Below are positions 63,121 through 64,000 of a stretch of DNA of 64,000 nucleotides, one piece after another. The position numbers and the translations under genes were made by a program. The notes beneath the pieces are model-generated. The model saw only the letters and a list, made by a program, of their open reading frames with translations, was not told the DNA's origin and did no database searches. Origin of the DNA: Candidatus Pullichristensenella avicola (GTDB lineage: Bacteria; Bacillota; Clostridia; Christensenellales; Aristaeellaceae). The first letter of the stretch is position 1. Each line of letters begins with the position of its first letter. The DNA lies in NCBI GenBank assembly GCA_018711655.1, contig DVIA01000055.1, positions 1 to 64,000 on the forward strand, written 5' to 3'.

Positions 63121-64000
63121 TCAGCCAAACAGGGCGATGAATACGCCCGCCGCCACCGCCGAGCCGATGACGCCGGCCACGTTCGGGCCCATGGCGTGCA
63201 TCAGCAGGAAGTTGCCGGGGTTCTCGCGCTGCGCTTCCTTCTGGGAGACGCGCGCGGCCATCGGCACGGCGGAAACGCCCGCGGAGCCGATGAGCGGATT
63301 GATCTTGCCGCCGGTGAGCTTGCACATCAGTTTGCCCAGCAGCACGCCGCCGGCGGTACCGCCCATAAAGGCGATGACGCCCAGCAGGAGAATGAAGAGC
63401 GTATCGGCCGTGAGGAAGGTGGAACCCTTCGTCGTCGCGCCGACGGTGACGCCCAGGAAGATGGTGACGATGTTCATCAGTTCGTTCTGCGCGGTCTTGG
63501 ACAGGCGCTCGGTGACGCCGGAAACGCGCAAAAGGTTGCCGAACATCAGCATGCCGATCAACGGGGCCGCCGAGGGCAGAAGCAGCGAGACGATGAGCGT
63601 CACGGCGATGGGGAAGATCACCAGTTCGCGCTTGCTGACCGGGCGCAGCTGCTGCATGACGATGGAGCGCTCCTTCTTGGTGGTCAACGCGCGCATGATG
63701 GGCGGCTGGATGACCGGCACCAGCGCCATGTAGCTGTACGCAGCCACGGCGATCGCGCCGAGCAGGTGCGGCGCCAGGTGGGTGGTGACGAAGATGGCCG
63801 TCGGGCCGTCCGCGCCGCCGATGATGCCGATGGAGCTGGCCTCCGCCGAGGTAAAGCCGAGCAGACGAGCGAGAATGAAGGCGATGAAGATGCCCAGCTG
63901 CGCCGCCGCGCCCAGAAGCAGAGACTTCGGGTTGGCAATCAGGGGAGCAAAGTCGGTCATCGCGCCCACGCCCATGAAGATCAGCGGCGGGTAGATGCCC
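63121..64000 (-). CDS. oadB: Na+-translocating decarboxylase beta subunit, partial
   Basis: The protein runs off the right end; about 293 C-terminal residues are visible. It has the family motifs [55 protein letters not shown] and [20 protein letters not shown], with Asp of GGADGPT at the ion site. It couples decarboxylation by the alpha subunit to Na+ export. Confidence 0.95.
   Translation of the reverse strand, partial: GIYPPLIFMGVGAMTDFAPLIANPKSLLLGAAAQLGIFIAFILARLLGFTSAEASSIGIIGGADGPTAIFVTTHLAPHLLGAIAVAAYSYMALVPVIQPPIMRALTTKKERSIVMQQLRPVSKRELVIFPIAVTLIVSLLLPSAAPLIGMLMFGNLLRVSGVTERLSKTAQNELMNIVTIFLGVTVGATTKGSTFLTADTLFILLLGVIAFMGGTAGGVLLGKLMCKLTGGKINPLIGSAGVSAVPMAARVSQKEAQRENPGNFLLMHAMGPNVAGVIGSAVAAGVFIALFG

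Overview
The window looks like a chromosomal segment of a GC-rich, low-G+C-phylum anaerobe, most likely a spore-forming Clostridia member (Christensenellales- or Oscillospirales-like). The evidence is an HrcA/CIRCE-controlled hrcA-grpE-dnaK operon, an Na+-translocating decarboxylase, a BceSAB-type peptide-sensing module, a collagen-like exosporium-type protein, textbook sigma-A promoters with 17-bp spacers, and strong AGGAGG ribosome sites. Taxonomy is inference; no rRNA is present.

Layout. 1-5.6 kb is core housekeeping: heat-shock operon (minus strand), then rpmE, prmC, prfA and a Sua5-type tsaC. 6.4-9.3 kb is an ECF sigma / anti-sigma-DUF4349 / SIMPL operon, followed by tRNA-Leu and tRNA-Ser. 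10-18 kb is an accessory and decay zone: a GIY-YIG (T5orf172-like) protein, a dead IS481-like transposase, a tRNA-Val beside a duplicated tRNA 5' half, a frameshifted GNAT gene, an intact predicted PUA-like/PD-(D/E)XK nuclease bracketed by a short direct repeat, and truncated or nonsense-carrying LytTR, radical SAM, DegV and membrane genes plus an IS256-type fragment. 18.6-25.6 kb is a cluster of secreted SH3b-repeat, Cys/Tyr-rich proteins with a VanW-SH3b-M14 peptidase pseudogene and an ECF sigma factor whose anti-sigma gene is cut off. 25.7-27.8 kb holds a ROK regulator and a PIG-L deacetylase of lower GC.

28.4-32.9 kb is a BceS-BceA-BceB module with a perfect BceR-type operator but no BceR gene, followed by a lipoprotein, a SnoaL-PAS-GGDEF protein and the collagen-like protein. 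35.8-39.6 kb is potABCD. 39.7-41.9 kb is a DUF1538 membrane protein with two small P-II-like proteins. 42.2-46.7 kb holds acetate kinase and a GlpA-like/GlpB-like/DUF1667 operon. 47.1-56.1 kb is a coherent sugar-acid catabolic locus: a minus-strand operon (DapA-family lyase, KDPG aldolase-VOC fusion, DhaK, DhaL, KDG kinase), a divergent IclR regulator and a TctBAC tripartite transporter, sharing a GCTGAAC motif near all three promoters. The window ends with SdpI, a type II topoisomerase pair, and oxaloacetate decarboxylase alpha and beta genes.

Best candidates for new biology are the modified-DNA-reader/nuclease gene at 13-14.5 kb, the secreted SH3b/ECF cluster, the DUF1538/dual P-II unit, and the sugar-acid locus with its aldolase-VOC fusion and PTS-free DhaKL.
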